Shown: in pieces, positions 15,025 to 15,445 of the stretch
How positions within the stretch are numbered: position 1 is the first letter of the stretch
Layout: each line of letters begins with the position of its first letter
From: Jaenimonas drosophilae
Lineage: Eukaryota > Euglenozoa > Kinetoplastea > Trypanosomatida > Trypanosomatidae
Assembly: GCA_030849065.1 (NCBI GenBank)
Contig: JASAON010001344.1
Coordinates: forward strand, 1 to 15,445
Length of the DNA: 15,445 bases
Direction: 5' to 3'
Translations under genes and position numbers: made by a program
The notes under the pieces: model-generated
Database searches by the model: none
What the model was told of the DNA's origin: nothing
What the model saw: only the letters and a program-made list of their open reading frames with translations

Positions 15025-15445
15025 TCTTCATCCACCCACGTCTCCCTCTTCCACCACCACCCCTCCCCCACAAAGCTGTGACACAGTCACCTGCACCTTT
15101 TGTACTACTGAATGGATACTCCATGCATTATATATCTTATTTTTATGTGGATACATGAGGGAGAGATCTCAACGTTGACGAGGTGAGGCTTCCGTGGAGT
15201 GGAGCATCTGCTCACGTAGGGATGATGAGAGAATGCGAGGGCCAACCTCAGCTGCCCACGCATGAAGTGTGGCGTGCGCACCCACATGGAAAGAGATCAG
15301 TGAATACACATGTGAGGTGGCGGATTGGGGATGCTTGATTGTTCTTGTCTTGTGTTTTCCTTTTTGGTTGCACGGGCTTGTGGAGATGGCATCAGCTGGG
15401 TTGTCCATCTGCGGAGGAGAGAAGTCCACTGAGTGCGTACACACA

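Larger units (their letters stand above)
14548..15445. other. Gene-free 3' flank with C-rich and pyrimidine-rich tracts
   Basis: About 900 bases without a credible gene on either strand. It contains an 11-base C run (14881-14891), a T-rich tract (about 14929-14965) and a long C/T-rich stretch (about 14997-15072). From about 15155 the composition shifts to G-rich. The pyrimidine tracts could be splice signals for a gene beyond the right edge, with a candidate AG near 15074-15075. It could also be the edge of the polycistronic unit. Confidence 0.65.

Noticed and set aside
15169..15444. 91-codon - strand frame at the right edge
   Set aside because: Starts at GTG, no family resemblance, and opposite to the direction of all genes. 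A gene beyond the edge cannot be excluded.
1..15445. CRISPR array, insertion sequence, retroposon, tRNA or rRNA genes
   Set aside because: No regularly spaced repeats, transposase or reverse-transcriptase motifs, tRNA B-box pattern or rRNA-like blocks were seen on either strand. This was a visual scan, so a covariance-model search could still find small RNAs.
1..15445. Introns within the genes
   Set aside because: Every recognised domain order is continuous in a single frame. AG and GT dinucleotides near pyrimidine tracts occur between genes, as expected for trans-splicing.

Overview
The window looks like nuclear DNA of a kinetoplastid flagellate (trypanosomatid). Three things point there. 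All eight convincing genes lie on the + strand as uninterrupted, intron-less reading frames. Most are preceded by a polypyrimidine tract and an AG dinucleotide of the kind used for spliced-leader trans-splicing. The first gene is JBP1, the base-J thymine hydroxylase known only from kinetoplastids and close relatives. The genes end on ordinary TAA, TAG or TGA codons, so there is no sign of stop-codon reassignment. The genus cannot be fixed from this sequence alone.

Layout: (1) 3-2114, the 5'-truncated JBP1 gene. (2) 2115-4381, a 2.3 kb stretch with no credible gene, rich in simple repeats and pyrimidine tracts. (3) 4382-6448, three consecutive single-domain rhodanese genes. The first carries an N-terminal glycine motif typical of N-myristoylation, the second is a plain cytosolic-looking copy, and the third is strongly diverged with serine where the catalytic cysteine belongs. 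(4) 6614-7783, a J-domain (DnaJ-like) protein with a probable mitochondrial presequence, an asparagine tract and a possible helix-turn-helix segment. (5) 8120-10816, an ABCB-type half-transporter with an extra N-terminal membrane domain and a ZZ-like cysteine cluster between it and the transporter core. (6) 11588-12352, COQ4 of ubiquinone biosynthesis. (7) 13003-14547, a basic, Ser/Pro-tailed protein I do not recognise. (8) 14548-15445, non-coding sequence with long C and C/T runs whose complementary strand fits G-quadruplex patterns.

The genes form one segment of a directional polycistronic cluster. Neighbours in such clusters are usually functionally unrelated, so co-transcription here implies no shared pathway. 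The one group that belongs together is the rhodanese trio, which looks like tandem duplication followed by change in targeting and catalysis. The items most worth a second look are the cysteine-less rhodanese, the myristoylation switch between the two close copies, the zinc-finger-like insert in the ABC transporter, the J-domain plus helix-turn-helix combination, and the G-quadruplex-prone 3' flank.
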